Assembly (NCBI GenBank): GCA_963677015.1
Contig: OY781533.1
Coordinates: 1,922,001 to 1,986,000, forward strand
Length of the DNA: 64,000 bases
Source of the DNA: G963556115 sp963677015
GTDB taxonomy: Bacteria; Planctomycetota; SZUA-567
Direction: 5' to 3'
Position numbers and translations under genes: made by a program. Below, in pieces: positions 26,021 to 35,245 of the stretch (position 1 is the stretch's first letter; the number at the start of each line of letters is the position of its first letter). The notes beneath the pieces are model-generated. The model saw nothing but the letters and a program-made list of their open reading frames with translations, was not told where the DNA came from and searched no databases.

Positions 26021-27763
26021 TTAAAATTCCTCAGAAAAACTCCAATCATTATTTTCAGCAGCAGCTTCATTGGCTTTAACTCTAGCGGAACTCTCAGCCT
26101 CATCAACAATACTGGCACTGCTGCGCATTGAAACCGGAACAGCAGAAGCCGAAGTTTCATTCTTAATATTATCAGGAGCAACATCATATGTAGGAGCTTG
26201 AACATTACGTGCGAAAGGATCGTCGGCCGCAGCTGCCTGCCCTGCTGAACTTTGTTGAGGATACCTGCTTGCGGAAGCGGCAGCCACCGGCACTGCCGAA
26301 GCTCCCAATCCTATTGGTGCTGCCGGCGCAGCAGATGCACCAGCAGAAGGAACCGGTTCCGAACTTACACGTTCCGTTACTGCAACAGTTTTAACTTCCT
26401 CTTTAACCGAATCTGCCCCACCGGCAGTAGGGTCAACAAAATCAGTTGTTGTTTCTTCTTCAGTAAAGCTAAGCTCTTCATTATTATCAAAACCACCTCC
26501 CTGAGCCGCATCATTCTTAGCCGCAGAAACAGCAGTACTTGCTGGCTTAGAACCTTTGGCAGCATATTCCTCACCCATCGGAATTTCTTCTCTGCCCTTT
26601 GGAAGCGGTAACGCCGCTGGCTGATTCTCATCGGGTATATCTGAATCGATTCCAGGTACAGGAACATTATCGGTATGAACATAGTCATCACTATTAGCCG
26701 CTGTAACAAAAGTTGCCGGTTTTTTAGAAATAAACGGAATGTTAAATCCGCCGCTGTCCTCACTCTTTTCTGGAATATTGATTGTTCCAATAATACGACG
26801 GGACTTGCTGGCGTAAGAAGTATTAGGGAAACGCACAACAATCTGCTCCAAAGAGAATTTATACGCCTCCATACTCTCTTTAGTACCACGCTTTTTATAA
26901 AATTCAGCAGAATCCCAGAGTTTCTTAGCCTGGATTTCTTCAAGTTCACGAATCTCAGAATCATAATCATCGACAGGAGCTAAGTCAGCATCACCGGCGT
27001 TTTCATCCGCATCCGCAGCAGCTTTTTTAGCCTCGCTCACAGCAGTTCTAACCGAATTGATATCAGCATCACCCTGCATTACCTCCATGGTTTTCTTCAG
27101 GATTCTTGCCTTGGCAACAAGCTCTCCGCTCATACTGAACTCAGTCAACACTCTATCGGCGTAAACAATACCACGGGCAGGCTCATCCAAATCCTTATAA
27201 CAACTTGCAATCGCTAATAGTGATGCTCCTGAATATGGGCCTACAGGGTCATTAGCAACTACCGACTCAAAAATTTCTATTGCCGCTCTCTTGCCAACAA
27301 CCGGATTTTCATTATCATCCAGTAAATCAACTCTGGCTCCAGACTGAAACTTTCTGCCGATAAGAAACTCGATTTTGATAAGATCGCTCTTTTCCGCAGA
27401 GAATGGATACGATTTAATTACCTGCTCCAAAGCTTTATAGGCATCATAATAATTTTCCATCAGAAACAGGCAGTTAGCCAGACGCTGCAGACCAACACCA
27501 GCCTCTTCGCTATCAGGATACGCTTTAAGCAATAGAAAATACTGCTGAGACGCAGACAGGTATTTACCTTCCTTTTCAAGTTTATATGCATATTTTAACT
27601 GCTCTGCAGGATTCGGCAGCGCGCGCCCTACCGTCTGAGACCAGCCTTTATTCTGTGTCCATTCCCAGTCCGCAACTGCCAACGCAGTACGGGAGAATAC
27701 AGTCAAACACAGGAGCAAAAGCAATAAAGATTTTAAAACACCAAACTTTTTAGCATATAACAT
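26021..27763 (-). CDS. Secreted BamD-like TPR protein with Ala/Pro/Ser-rich tail
   Basis: A protein of about 580 residues with a signal peptide (MLYAKKFGVLKSLLLLLLC...ALA). A TPR region follows, of the BamD/YfiO/YbgF kind: QYFLLLKAYPDSEEAG, DAYKALEQVIKSYPFSAEK, then a later EFYKKRGTKESMEAYKF...RFPNT repeat. The last ~230 residues are low-complexity, rich in Ala, Pro, Ser, Glu and Val. No lipobox is seen, unlike classical BamD. It is paralogous to the gene just upstream (shared NDPxGPY and RFPxT segments). GGAAG lies 8 bases before the ATG at 27763; two earlier in-frame ATGs (27787, 27778) lack such a site. It may act in outer-membrane or cell-wall assembly. Confidence 0.65.
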   Translation of the reverse strand: MLYAKKFGVLKSLLLLLLCLTVFSRTALAVADWEWTQNKGWSQTVGRALPNPAEQLKYAYKLEKEGKYLSASQQYFLLLKAYPDSEEAGVGLQRLANCLFLMENYYDAYKALEQVIKSYPFSAEKSDLIKIEFLIGRKFQSGARVDLLDDNENPVVGKRAAIEIFESVVANDPVGPYSGASLLAIASCYKDLDEPARGIVYADRVLTEFSMSGELVAKARILKKTMEVMQGDADINSVRTAVSEAKKAAADADENAGDADLAPVDDYDSEIRELEEIQAKKLWDSAEFYKKRGTKESMEAYKFSLEQIVVRFPNTSYASKSRRIIGTINIPEKSEDSGGFNIPFISKKPATFVTAANSDDYVHTDNVPVPGIDSDIPDENQPAALPLPKGREEIPMGEEYAAKGSKPASTAVSAAKNDAAQGGGFDNNEELSFTEEETTTDFVDPTAGGADSVKEEVKTVAVTERVSSEPVPSAGASAAPAAPIGLGASAVPVAAASASRYPQQSSAGQAAAADDPFARNVQAPTYDVAPDNIKNETSASAVPVSMRSSASIVDEAESSARVKANEAAAENNDWSFSEEF

Positions 27764-27795
27764 AGATTTATCTTCCATACGATTCATTCAATAAA

Positions 27796-28773
27796 TTACT
27801 GTAGTTTTTCCAATCTCTCTGCAGCTGTTTTCGCGGCAGCAGTCTGAGGGAAACGCTTAATTATATCATTTAAAAGAAACTTAGCTGCAGATAGTGATTT
27901 ACTATTACCTCTGGAAATGTAAAACTCCGCTTTGTCAAGCATCGCCTTTGACTGAGTATCAGCCAGAGCCGCATTGGCTCTCTCAACACTTTCCGCCATT
28001 TCAGGTGAATTTTTAGCGACAGCTTTTGCCTGCAGCAAACGATCCTGCACCTCATCCTGCACCTCACCCTCGATGCCCTTATCTGCAGCAGCATTCTTTT
28101 TTGCCAGAACTTCTACAAGTTCAGCCTGAGCTTTTTCAGTTTCAACCGATTCAGGATATGTCTCAACCAGATGACGATACTCATCTTCAGATTGTTTATA
28201 CATTCCAAGCTCATTATAACATCTGCCGCTCATAAGTAGGCCGCGCGGAGCATACGGACCTTTAGGATCATTAAAAGTAATCGCTTTATAAATAATTGCA
28301 GAAGCTTCCAGACAGCTTATACGGTCAGGAAGCATATTTCCGTTTATATCTTTTTTAAATGGTGCGCCAGTGGCTTCCCGCTTACCCATACGCGCCAATC
28401 TACCGGCGAGATCAAGCTCCATCTTTATTCTCAGAGCAACTCCATCCTGATCAAACTCCTTGGGAAAACTGCTTTCAAGAGCTTCAAAGGCATTCCAATA
28501 GTTTCCCTGACGGAATTCACAGCGGGCAAGTCCCATATAGGCCTCTTCCAGTTCAAAACCTTGTGCCCCGTTATGAATTGCCATACGATATATCGCTTTG
28601 GCGTCGTCAATTCTCGCGCCACCCTCTGCAAGTTCAAGTCTTTTAGCACTCAAATAGATCTGCTTCTTTGACGGTTCCTGCACTTTACGCACATTACTGC
28701 TGTCCGCATAAGCAACACCGGCAATAAACAAGCCACAAAGCACTGAAGCACAAATCCCAGTAAAAAACCTCAT
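27796..28773 (-). CDS. Secreted BamD-like TPR protein
   Basis: A 325-residue protein with a signal peptide (MRFFTGICASVLCGLFIAGVAYA) and TPR repeats (DEYRHLVETYPESVETEKAQAELVE near the middle; FLLNDIIKRFPQTAAAKTAAERLEKL at the end). The pattern is like BamD or YbgF, periplasmic TPR proteins of outer-membrane assembly. It is a shorter paralogue of the next gene. An in-frame TTG at 28788 opens the frame, but the ATG at 28773, with GAGAG/GTGGA just upstream, is the likely start. It follows recO and is probably co-transcribed with the downstream TPR and LptE-like genes. Confidence 0.65.
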   Translation of the reverse strand: MRFFTGICASVLCGLFIAGVAYADSSNVRKVQEPSKKQIYLSAKRLELAEGGARIDDAKAIYRMAIHNGAQGFELEEAYMGLARCEFRQGNYWNAFEALESSFPKEFDQDGVALRIKMELDLAGRLARMGKREATGAPFKKDINGNMLPDRISCLEASAIIYKAITFNDPKGPYAPRGLLMSGRCYNELGMYKQSEDEYRHLVETYPESVETEKAQAELVEVLAKKNAAADKGIEGEVQDEVQDRLLQAKAVAKNSPEMAESVERANAALADTQSKAMLDKAEFYISRGNSKSLSAAKFLLNDIIKRFPQTAAAKTAAERLEKLQ

Positions 28774-28817
28774 AAATTCCACTCTCAATTATAATTACCT
28801 TAAAAAAGCATGTAATA

Positions 28818-29561
28818 TCAAATTCTAGCACCATTAAGTATTCCAGCAAGGAAACTCAATGACTTCAACTGCACCCCCAGCACATATTCGGTATATTCTC
28901 CAATAGCAGCCAGCAAATCATATTTATGAAACGAGACCCTGACACTCTGATTATTCCCAGCGACACACCTCAGTCCAGCCAGATCACCAGCATCCAGCAC
29001 TATCTTTTTTCTGGCAGTTGCACATTCAGCACAGACAACACCGCCATGCTCTGGACTCAACACAAAACTGGTAAGCTCCTTTTTATTGCAGACCCGGCAA
29101 TAATCAACAGCAGGTTCAAAACCAAGATCCCGTAATACCAGCCATATCACTCCAATTAGAGATGAAACCGGCTTAAAATCATGATCCTCACTCTGAAGCA
29201 GCAAATCTTTGAATGACAAAAAAGAAAGTTCATGTTTATCATAAAGCATACAACTTTTCAATATAATCTCTGACACTGTAGTAGCACATGCAAAAATTAC
29301 CGGTATACTTCTGATTTTTCGAAATTCCACCAGCATATTAGCCGCTGTAGCCAGATCCAAATCTGACCGACGCTTCTGAAAAACCGTTATTTCTTCCAGA
29401 TTAAAGAGATCAAAGTGCCCATACATCTGACTGTTAGAGCGTCGTGCTCCCTTAGCAAGAGCATTTATTCGTCCATATTCTCTTGTAAAAAGATGCAGTA
29501 TATAGCTTGTCTCGCTATACCTGTACTTTCTGAGCACAAAACCTTCACAATCTACATACAT
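28818..29561 (-). CDS. recO: DNA repair protein RecO
   Basis: RecO helps load RecA onto SSB-coated single-stranded DNA with RecR (RecFOR pathway). The 247-residue protein starts with an OB fold (CEGFVLRKYRYSETSYILHLFTREYGRINALAKGARR). It has the C-terminal zinc-finger cysteines (CRVC near residue 150 and CAEC about 25 residues later). The open frame begins one codon earlier at a TTG; I take the ATG at 29561. It heads the run of TPR and LptE-like genes. Confidence 0.92.
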   Translation of the reverse strand: MYVDCEGFVLRKYRYSETSYILHLFTREYGRINALAKGARRSNSQMYGHFDLFNLEEITVFQKRRSDLDLATAANMLVEFRKIRSIPVIFACATTVSEIILKSCMLYDKHELSFLSFKDLLLQSEDHDFKPVSSLIGVIWLVLRDLGFEPAVDYCRVCNKKELTSFVLSPEHGGVVCAECATARKKIVLDAGDLAGLRCVAGNNQSVRVSFHKYDLLAAIGEYTEYVLGVQLKSLSFLAGILNGARI

Positions 29562-29753
29562 CAACGCATCTCTTATAAAACTTAATAACCAGTCTTACTA
29601 GAATCTATCTTTATCGACAAAATCTCCTTCTATATATAGTTAATATTATACATATTTATTGGCATCAACTTCAACCGAAAATAATTTTTAATTAACTTAA
29701 ACAGTGATCAAATGTTTAACTTGCTAAAATTATTATTGAAATTAATCCAACAA

Positions 29754-29785
29754 AAATCGGGGCAGACATATGTCTGCCCCGATTT
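29754..29785 (-). terminator. Intrinsic terminator of the ribH-nusB-PHP-ftsY operon
   Basis: A perfect 15-bp GC-rich stem (29754-29768 with 29771-29785) is followed, reading leftward, by a short T-run. It lies 19 bases after the ftsY stop. The rest of 29565-29803 is AT-rich and should hold the recO promoter. Confidence 0.9.
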
Positions 29786-29803
29786 AAACAAAAACGTATT
29801 AAT

Positions 29804-30733
29804 TCAACCTTCACTTATATCCTCAAAAAGCGCTTTACAATACTCTTCAGGATCAAACTGAGCCAGATCATTCTCTTTCTCACCGGTACCGATAAACTTA
29901 ATCGGCAATTTTATCTGCCGGTTGATCGCCAACGCGATACCACCTTTGGCCGTTCCATCCAACTTGGTCAGCACCAATCCGGTAACCCCGACCCCATCAG
30001 TAAATTTCTGCGCCTGTGACAGAGCATTCTGTCCGGTAGTTGCGTCAAGTACCAAAAGAACCTCATGTGGCGCTCCAGGTATTTTACGGCCAGCCACCTT
30101 ATAAATTTTATCCAGCTGCTTCATAAGATTGTCTTTTGTATGAATACGGCCGGCAGTATCAACAATAACATAATCAATATTACGGGCAATAGCAGCTTCG
30201 CAGGCATCAAAAACCACTGCGGCAGGATCAGCGCCATCTGCATGTTTTACTATATCAACACCGACACGATTAGCCCAGATATCAAGCTGCTCACCAGCTG
30301 CGGCTCTGAAAGTATCGGCAGCGGCCAGCAGAACAGTCTTACCATGATCAACAATAAAGCGTGCAATCTTTGCGGTACTTGTAGTTTTTCCAGTGCCGTT
30401 AACGCCAACCATCAGTATTACAGTAGGTCCAGAGTCATTCCTGCCGAGTTTCATTTCATGCAGAGAAGGAATTCCCATTACCAGCAGTTTTCTAAGTGCA
30501 GTCGACACCTCTTCAGCGGTTGTTATCGCTCCATCTTTATGCATCAACCTGAGCTTTTCCACCATTTCTATCGAAACAACAGGGCCAACATCAGAGGTTA
30601 TCAGAGACTCTTCAAGCTCTTCCCAAAAAGTATCATCAATTACTCTGCTGCCCTTCATCAGGCTGTTTACCGGAGAAAATACAGCTGCTGTCTTTTTTAG
30701 ACTATTCTTTAACTTACTTAGAAATCCTGCCAC
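29804..30733 (-). CDS. ftsY: Signal recognition particle receptor FtsY
   Basis: FtsY is the membrane-associated GTPase that docks the SRP-ribosome complex at the translocon. The 309-residue protein has the NG domain: G1 GVNGTGKTTSTAK, DTFRAAAGEQL, DTAGRIHTKDNLM, LDATTGQNAL and TKLDGTAKGG. The long acidic A domain of E. coli FtsY is absent, as in many bacteria. It starts at GTG with AAGG 8 bases upstream and overlaps the preceding PHP gene by 16 bases. The SRP RNA gene lies about 7 kb away in the same window. Confidence 0.97.
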   Translation of the reverse strand: MAGFLSKLKNSLKKTAAVFSPVNSLMKGSRVIDDTFWEELEESLITSDVGPVVSIEMVEKLRLMHKDGAITTAEEVSTALRKLLVMGIPSLHEMKLGRNDSGPTVILMVGVNGTGKTTSTAKIARFIVDHGKTVLLAAADTFRAAAGEQLDIWANRVGVDIVKHADGADPAAVVFDACEAAIARNIDYVIVDTAGRIHTKDNLMKQLDKIYKVAGRKIPGAPHEVLLVLDATTGQNALSQAQKFTDGVGVTGLVLTKLDGTAKGGIALAINRQIKLPIKFIGTGEKENDLAQFDPEEYCKALFEDISEG

Positions 30734-31569
30734 AATTCTTCCTTTCGCTTGCGTAGAGTATCTAATACTGAATACCGGACAAAGGGTATCCCCATATTCG
30801 GCCCACTGGTATTAGAATGAAAATCACTACCTCCGGTCATAATAAGATTATGTTTACGGGTATACTCGATGAGATAAGCTTCCACCTCCGGAGAATGCTG
30901 CGGATAGTAAACTTCAACCCCGGCAATACCCCAACCAACAAAGACATCCAGTTTATCTATCAGACCACTAGGCCCTGGATGCGCCAGCACACTGATTCCA
31001 TGCATCTGCTGGATCATAGCAATACCCTCGGGAATACTCCAGCGATCCTTGGGAACATACGCAACACCCCGGTCACCGATATACTTTTCAAAAGCCTCAC
31101 TGATATTACTACAAATACCCTTATCAACAAGCAGACGAGCCAGATGCGGACGCCCGATAGACATCCCTTTCTCAACCGGAAGCTCTGAGTAATCTATTTT
31201 AAGTCCCAACAGCTGCAGCTTCCGCACCATACGTGACATACGTTCTTCACGATTATTCTGCATTTCATGAAGCTTTTCTCTGATCTCTTCTTTAGGTTCA
31301 ATAAGCAGACCAAGTAAATGCGCTTCCATCCCCTGATATTCACACGAAAGCTCAACCCCGGGAATAACCTCAATACCACGTGCTTTACCGGCAGCAACGG
31401 CTAAACTCACCCCATCGAAATTATCGTGATCAGTCAATGCTATAGCTGAAAGACCGTTCCATTGCGCTTCTTCCAATAATTTTTCAGGGTTGAGCACACC
31501 ATCAGAAAAAGTACTGTGAGTATGTAGATCTATTTTTTTTTCATTACCTGTCTCTGTAGCCAAATTCAC
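30718..31569 (-). CDS. PHP-domain metal-dependent phosphoesterase (RNase AM/YciV-like)
   Basis: The 283-residue protein has the PHP metal-binding motifs: DLHTHSTFSDG near residue 14, LTDHDN, GVELSCEY, LAHPGP and GSDFHS. The family member YciV (RNase AM) trims 5' ends of small RNAs and removes 3'-nucleotide ends; other members act on small phosphate esters. The start is GTG at 31569, overlapping the nusB stop by 4 bases (GTGA). The end overlaps ftsY. The tight packing with nusB and ftsY suggests a housekeeping RNA role. Confidence 0.85.
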   Translation of the reverse strand: MNLATETGNEKKIDLHTHSTFSDGVLNPEKLLEEAQWNGLSAIALTDHDNFDGVSLAVAAGKARGIEVIPGVELSCEYQGMEAHLLGLLIEPKEEIREKLHEMQNNREERMSRMVRKLQLLGLKIDYSELPVEKGMSIGRPHLARLLVDKGICSNISEAFEKYIGDRGVAYVPKDRWSIPEGIAMIQQMHGISVLAHPGPSGLIDKLDVFVGWGIAGVEVYYPQHSPEVEAYLIEYTRKHNLIMTGGSDFHSNTSGPNMGIPFVRYSVLDTLRKRKEELWQDF

Positions 31570-31985
31570 TCTCCCTGAGGGTATTCTATGCCACTGGCAA
31601 CTTTATCCAGAATACCATTGACAAATTTACCAGAGTCTTTAGCTCCAAAGTTTTTAGCCAGCGTTACCGCTTCGTTGATTACCACCTTTTTGGGAGTTTC
31701 ACGCTCCAGCAACTCAGCACAGGCGATTCTCAGAACATTCCTGTCGACACCGGCCATTCGTTCAAGGCTCCAATTTTTTGCATACGACGCAATAAGAGTA
31801 TCGATATCCTGTTTATTACAGGACACCTGATTGATAAGATGATAAGCAAAATTCCTCGCCTCATCGATATCAGTATGATCATAAAGAAAATCCATCACTC
31901 CTACCGGCTCAGCATCATTACTGAGATCACACATAAAACAATACTGCAACGCCAGTCTCCGAGCCATACTTCGAGGTCGTATCAT
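31566..31985 (-). CDS. nusB: Transcription antitermination protein NusB
   Basis: NusB with NusE/S10 binds boxA RNA and supports antitermination in rRNA operons. The 139-residue helical protein starts RSMARRLALQYCF and has the conserved WSLERMAGVDRNVLRIACAELL, TPKKVVINEAVTLAKNFG and KFVNGILDKVA. Its ATG overlaps the ribH stop by one base, the common ribH-nusB arrangement. Confidence 0.95.
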   Translation of the reverse strand: MIRPRSMARRLALQYCFMCDLSNDAEPVGVMDFLYDHTDIDEARNFAYHLINQVSCNKQDIDTLIASYAKNWSLERMAGVDRNVLRIACAELLERETPKKVVINEAVTLAKNFGAKDSGKFVNGILDKVASGIEYPQGE

Positions 31986-32449
31986 TAATTTAACTCCCCG
32001 AAGAGGTTAACCATTTCAATAGCAGTAAGAGCTGCATTGGTACCATTATTTCCTGCCTTAGTGCCCGCTCTCTCAATAGCCTGTTCGATTGTATCACAGG
32101 TCAAAACACCGAATGAAACAGCTTTATCGGTACTCATCGCGACTTGGGCGATCCCTTTTGTCGCTTCCGCACTAACATAATCGAAATGAGGTGTTCCGCC
32201 TCTAATCACCGCACCCAGAACCACAATCGCATCGTAGTTACTTTTTGTAAGACGAGCTGCAGCCTGAGGCAATTCAAATGCACCCGGAACCTTGACGATA
32301 TCGATATCAGTCTCAGCCGCACCATGACGCAACAGACAATCCATTGCACCTTCAACCAGACGGTCACAGATAAAACTATTAAAACGGCTAACAACAATAA
32401 CAAACTTTTTACCGGCCGCAGTCAGATTTCCCTGAATGGTTTTTCCCAT
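31985..32449 (-). CDS. ribH: 6,7-dimethyl-8-ribityllumazine synthase
   Basis: RibH joins 5-amino-6-ribitylaminouracil and dihydroxybutanone phosphate in the penultimate step of riboflavin synthesis. The 154-residue protein has VVSRFNSFICDRLVEGA, VPGAFELPQAA, VLGAVIRGGTPHFDYV and FGVLTCDTIEQAIERAG. The ribosome-binding site GGAG is 7 bases from the ATG. It heads the ribH-nusB-PHP-ftsY operon; its partner ribBA lies just upstream as a separate unit. I found no FMN riboswitch before it. Confidence 0.97.
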   Translation of the reverse strand: MGKTIQGNLTAAGKKFVIVVSRFNSFICDRLVEGAMDCLLRHGAAETDIDIVKVPGAFELPQAAARLTKSNYDAIVVLGAVIRGGTPHFDYVSAEATKGIAQVAMSTDKAVSFGVLTCDTIEQAIERAGTKAGNNGTNAALTAIEMVNLFGELN

Positions 32450-32670
32450 TTTTTTCTCCAGATTCTTTTATATTTATATAATAATTTATTATTTACACTA
32501 TTTTATAACTTCTTGCCGCAGGAGAATATTTAGATCCAAACACTATCAATATCAACTTATGTGACCTGCGACGTTTTTTATTATGCGTTTAAACTCTGTA
32601 TTGTCAAGATAATGAAGCAAAATACCCTTAGATAATATGCCAGAATATAAATACATAATATATTACAATA

Positions 32671-33891
32671 TTAGAAGTCACCTTCAAGCATATGACCAAG
32701 CTGGGTCTTTTTAGTATTTAAATAACGCTCATTGTGCTTTTTGGCCGGCATAATAATCGGAACCCGTTCCACAACTTCCAGACCATAACCGGATAACCCT
32801 GAAATCTTACGGGGATTATTGGTCAACAGGCGCATCTTCCGCACGCCAAGATCGGATAGAATCTGTGCACCAAGACCATAATCACGCAAGTCTGCCGAAA
32901 ATCCCAGGGCTATATTAGCCTCGACCGTATCCATTCCCTTATCCTGAAGTTCATAGGCTTTAAGCTTATTATCAAGACCAATGCCCCGACCTTCCTGACG
33001 CATATAAACGATAACTCCTTTTCCTTCCTGCTGCACCATCTCCATGGCTTTGTTCAGCTGCTCACCGCAGTCACAACGACAGGAATGAAATACATCGCCG
33101 GTAAGACACTCACTATGAACTCTTACAAGCACCGGCTCATCAACCGCAGCGCCACCAGGCTGAAAATCACCCAGAGTCAATGCCAGATGTGTCTCACCGG
33201 TAACCTCGGAATTATAACAGTACAGCATGAAGTCACCATATTCAGTAGGCATTGTTGCTTTAGCCACACACTCTACGAGCTTTTCTTTTTTACGGCGATA
33301 AGCAATAATCTGCTCTACACTGCACAGCAGCATATCGTGTTTCTCACAGAACTTTTCAAGATCCGGAACTCGCGCCATGGTTCCATCCTGATTCATAACT
33401 TCACAAATCAGTCCGGCTGGCGGCAACCCGGCCAATTTCAGTAAATCCACAGACCCCTCTGTCTGTCCGGTTCGCTTCAGAACGCCGCCCTCAACCGCTC
33501 TAATAGGCTGCACATGTCCCGGACGAACAAGATCAGAAAACTGTGATGCGGGATCGGAAGCTATACGGATAGTCCTGGCTCGGTCCTCAGCACTAATACC
33601 GGTAGTAACTCCCTCTCTGGCTTCGATCGTAACTGTAAATGCGGTATTGAAATTTGATTCATTCTTACTGGTAATCAGTGGCAAATTCAAACGATCACAG
33701 TATTCACCGTCCAGTGCGAGACAGAGCCAGCCACGGCCTTCTGTCGCCATGAAGTTCACGGTTTCAGCAGTCACATTATAACCGGCTGCGACCAGATCTC
33801 CTTCATTCTCTCGGTTCTCATCATCAATAAGTACAACCATCTTACCTGCTTTAAGCTCGGCAAGCACATCTTCTATCGGTGCTAATTTCAT
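32671..33891 (-). CDS. ribBA: Bifunctional DHBP synthase / GTP cyclohydrolase II
   Basis: This enzyme makes both starting compounds for riboflavin: dihydroxybutanone phosphate from ribulose 5-phosphate (N-terminal RibB half) and the pyrimidine from GTP (C-terminal RibA half). In the 406-residue protein the RibB half has DDENRENEGDLV, ATEGRGWLCLA and RPGHVQPIRA. The RibA half has HSECLTGDVFHSCRCDCGEQL (zinc cysteines), RQEGRGIGL and LRDYGLGAQILSDLGV. It has a good AGGA ribosome-binding site. It follows ybaB by 44 bases and is probably read from the dnaX transcript. Confidence 0.97.
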   Translation of the reverse strand: MKLAPIEDVLAELKAGKMVVLIDDENRENEGDLVAAGYNVTAETVNFMATEGRGWLCLALDGEYCDRLNLPLITSKNESNFNTAFTVTIEAREGVTTGISAEDRARTIRIASDPASQFSDLVRPGHVQPIRAVEGGVLKRTGQTEGSVDLLKLAGLPPAGLICEVMNQDGTMARVPDLEKFCEKHDMLLCSVEQIIAYRRKKEKLVECVAKATMPTEYGDFMLYCYNSEVTGETHLALTLGDFQPGGAAVDEPVLVRVHSECLTGDVFHSCRCDCGEQLNKAMEMVQQEGKGVIVYMRQEGRGIGLDNKLKAYELQDKGMDTVEANIALGFSADLRDYGLGAQILSDLGVRKMRLLTNNPRKISGLSGYGLEVVERVPIIMPAKKHNERYLNTKKTQLGHMLEGDF

Positions 33892-33935
33892 TATTTTTTC
33901 CTTATATTATTCTTTTATCCGCGAACAGCGCTGTG

Positions 33936-34268
33936 TTATTTGAACATCCCGCCAAGATCAATTCCTAATGAGGAAAGATCCATTCCACCGGTAAGTCCCT
34001 GCATCTCATCAACCTTTGCCTGTTCAACCTTCTTCTGCGCATCATTTACGGCAGCAATAATCAAATCACTGAGCATATCCTGATCTTCAGGATCAATAAC
34101 GGTTTTATCAATTTCAATATCAATTAATTTACCTTCACCGTTTACCTTGGTCTTGACCATGTCTCCTCCGGAACTTCCGGTAAAGACCTTCTTTTTCAAC
34201 TCGTCCTGCTGCTGTTTAACCTTCTCGCCCATAACCTGAGCCTGCTGCATTAACTTTGCTATATCCAT
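33936..34268 (-). CDS. ybaB: YbaB/EbfC family nucleoid-associated protein
   Basis: A 110-residue DNA-binding protein of the YbaB/EbfC family. It starts MDIAKLMQQAQVMGEKVKQQQDELKKK, the long amphipathic helix typical of the family, and has VKTKVNGEGKLIDIEID and the DLIIAAVNDAQKKVEQ helix. It dimerises and binds DNA with little sequence preference. It sits downstream of dnaX, as in many bacteria, but with a rhomboid gene in between and no recR following. Confidence 0.93.
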   Translation of the reverse strand: MDIAKLMQQAQVMGEKVKQQQDELKKKVFTGSSGGDMVKTKVNGEGKLIDIEIDKTVIDPEDQDMLSDLIIAAVNDAQKKVEQAKVDEMQGLTGGMDLSSLGIDLGGMFK

Positions 34269-34324
34269 ATATGCCTTTCTGTAATATTATATAAATTTAT
34301 TATTCATAAAATTTTTCCAAATAT

Positions 34325-35242
34325 TCAAGCCTTCTTCTTCCAATGCCTGGATGATATATAACCCCACGCTATTCCGCAAACGACACCACCCAGATGCACC
34401 ATATTTGCCATGCCATTACCGGTAAAGCCAAATATAAACCAGATCATCATCAACCAGATAACCCCGGGGTTGAGCCGCATGCCATAATGCGGGTCGAATT
34501 TTCCGCGTATCCAGAGAAAACAAAGAAGAGCGTAATTGACGCCACTCATACCAAGAAATGCCGGACCGGCCATTTCATACTGCAGAATATTGGGCAATGC
34601 CGAAAAAACCAGAAACATCAACAGCATATATCTGCTGCCATGACGCGCTTCAATTACACCACCAAGCTGCTTCAACCACATCATATTAAACAGAATATGC
34701 ATTATTCCCATGATCTGAAAACTTCCGCCTTGAAATAAGGGATAATGCAGAAGTGCCGGCGTGAAAGGTCGCCATAACTGCCCCCGAAGCAACTCATCAA
34801 GAAGTGTTACACCCGGCTCAAGCGGATTGGAGATCATAAAAATACCCTGAACAAAATCAATCAGTCCGGGGCTCAGAATCTCAAAAACCCAGATTGCCAC
34901 GCATATACCAATAAGAGTAGAGGTTACAACTGTAGAACCACGCCGCTGCCACTGCTGGCGCATATCGCGCTGATTTTTTGCAAATTTAACTTCCTCAACT
35001 CGCTTTGCTTCTTCAGCTTTTCTGATATGTGCCAAAGACTCACGATAAACATTCTTATCACTCTGCATATTAAACTTATTGAATAATTCCGTTGCAGTGC
35101 CGAGTTTATCCTCATCAACAATCCATACAGAAAAAACACCTCCACCTTCAGCTTCTATCTTTGATTCGACACCATTCTGCAGCAGATATGCCTTTAGCAG
35201 CAAACCTTCTTCACCGCCTTTAACCTCACCTATAACGCGCAT
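34325..35242 (-). CDS. Rhomboid-family intramembrane serine protease
   Basis: The 305-residue protein has a soluble N-terminal domain of about 100 residues, possibly related to the cytosolic domain of GlpG, and then a six-helix rhomboid core. Seen are HILFNMMWLKQLG (conserved His and Asn of helix 2), the catalytic-Ser motif GMSGVNYALLCF in helix 4, and NMVHLGGVVCG with the catalytic His in helix 6. The Ser-His pair is intact, so it should be active. Rhomboids cleave transmembrane segments of other proteins. It starts 3 bases after the dnaX stop. Its place between dnaX and ybaB is unusual. Confidence 0.88.
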   Translation of the reverse strand: MRVIGEVKGGEEGLLLKAYLLQNGVESKIEAEGGGVFSVWIVDEDKLGTATELFNKFNMQSDKNVYRESLAHIRKAEEAKRVEEVKFAKNQRDMRQQWQRRGSTVVTSTLIGICVAIWVFEILSPGLIDFVQGIFMISNPLEPGVTLLDELLRGQLWRPFTPALLHYPLFQGGSFQIMGIMHILFNMMWLKQLGGVIEARHGSRYMLLMFLVFSALPNILQYEMAGPAFLGMSGVNYALLCFLWIRGKFDPHYGMRLNPGVIWLMMIWFIFGFTGNGMANMVHLGGVVCGIAWGYISSRHWKKKA

Positions 35243-35245
35243 TTA

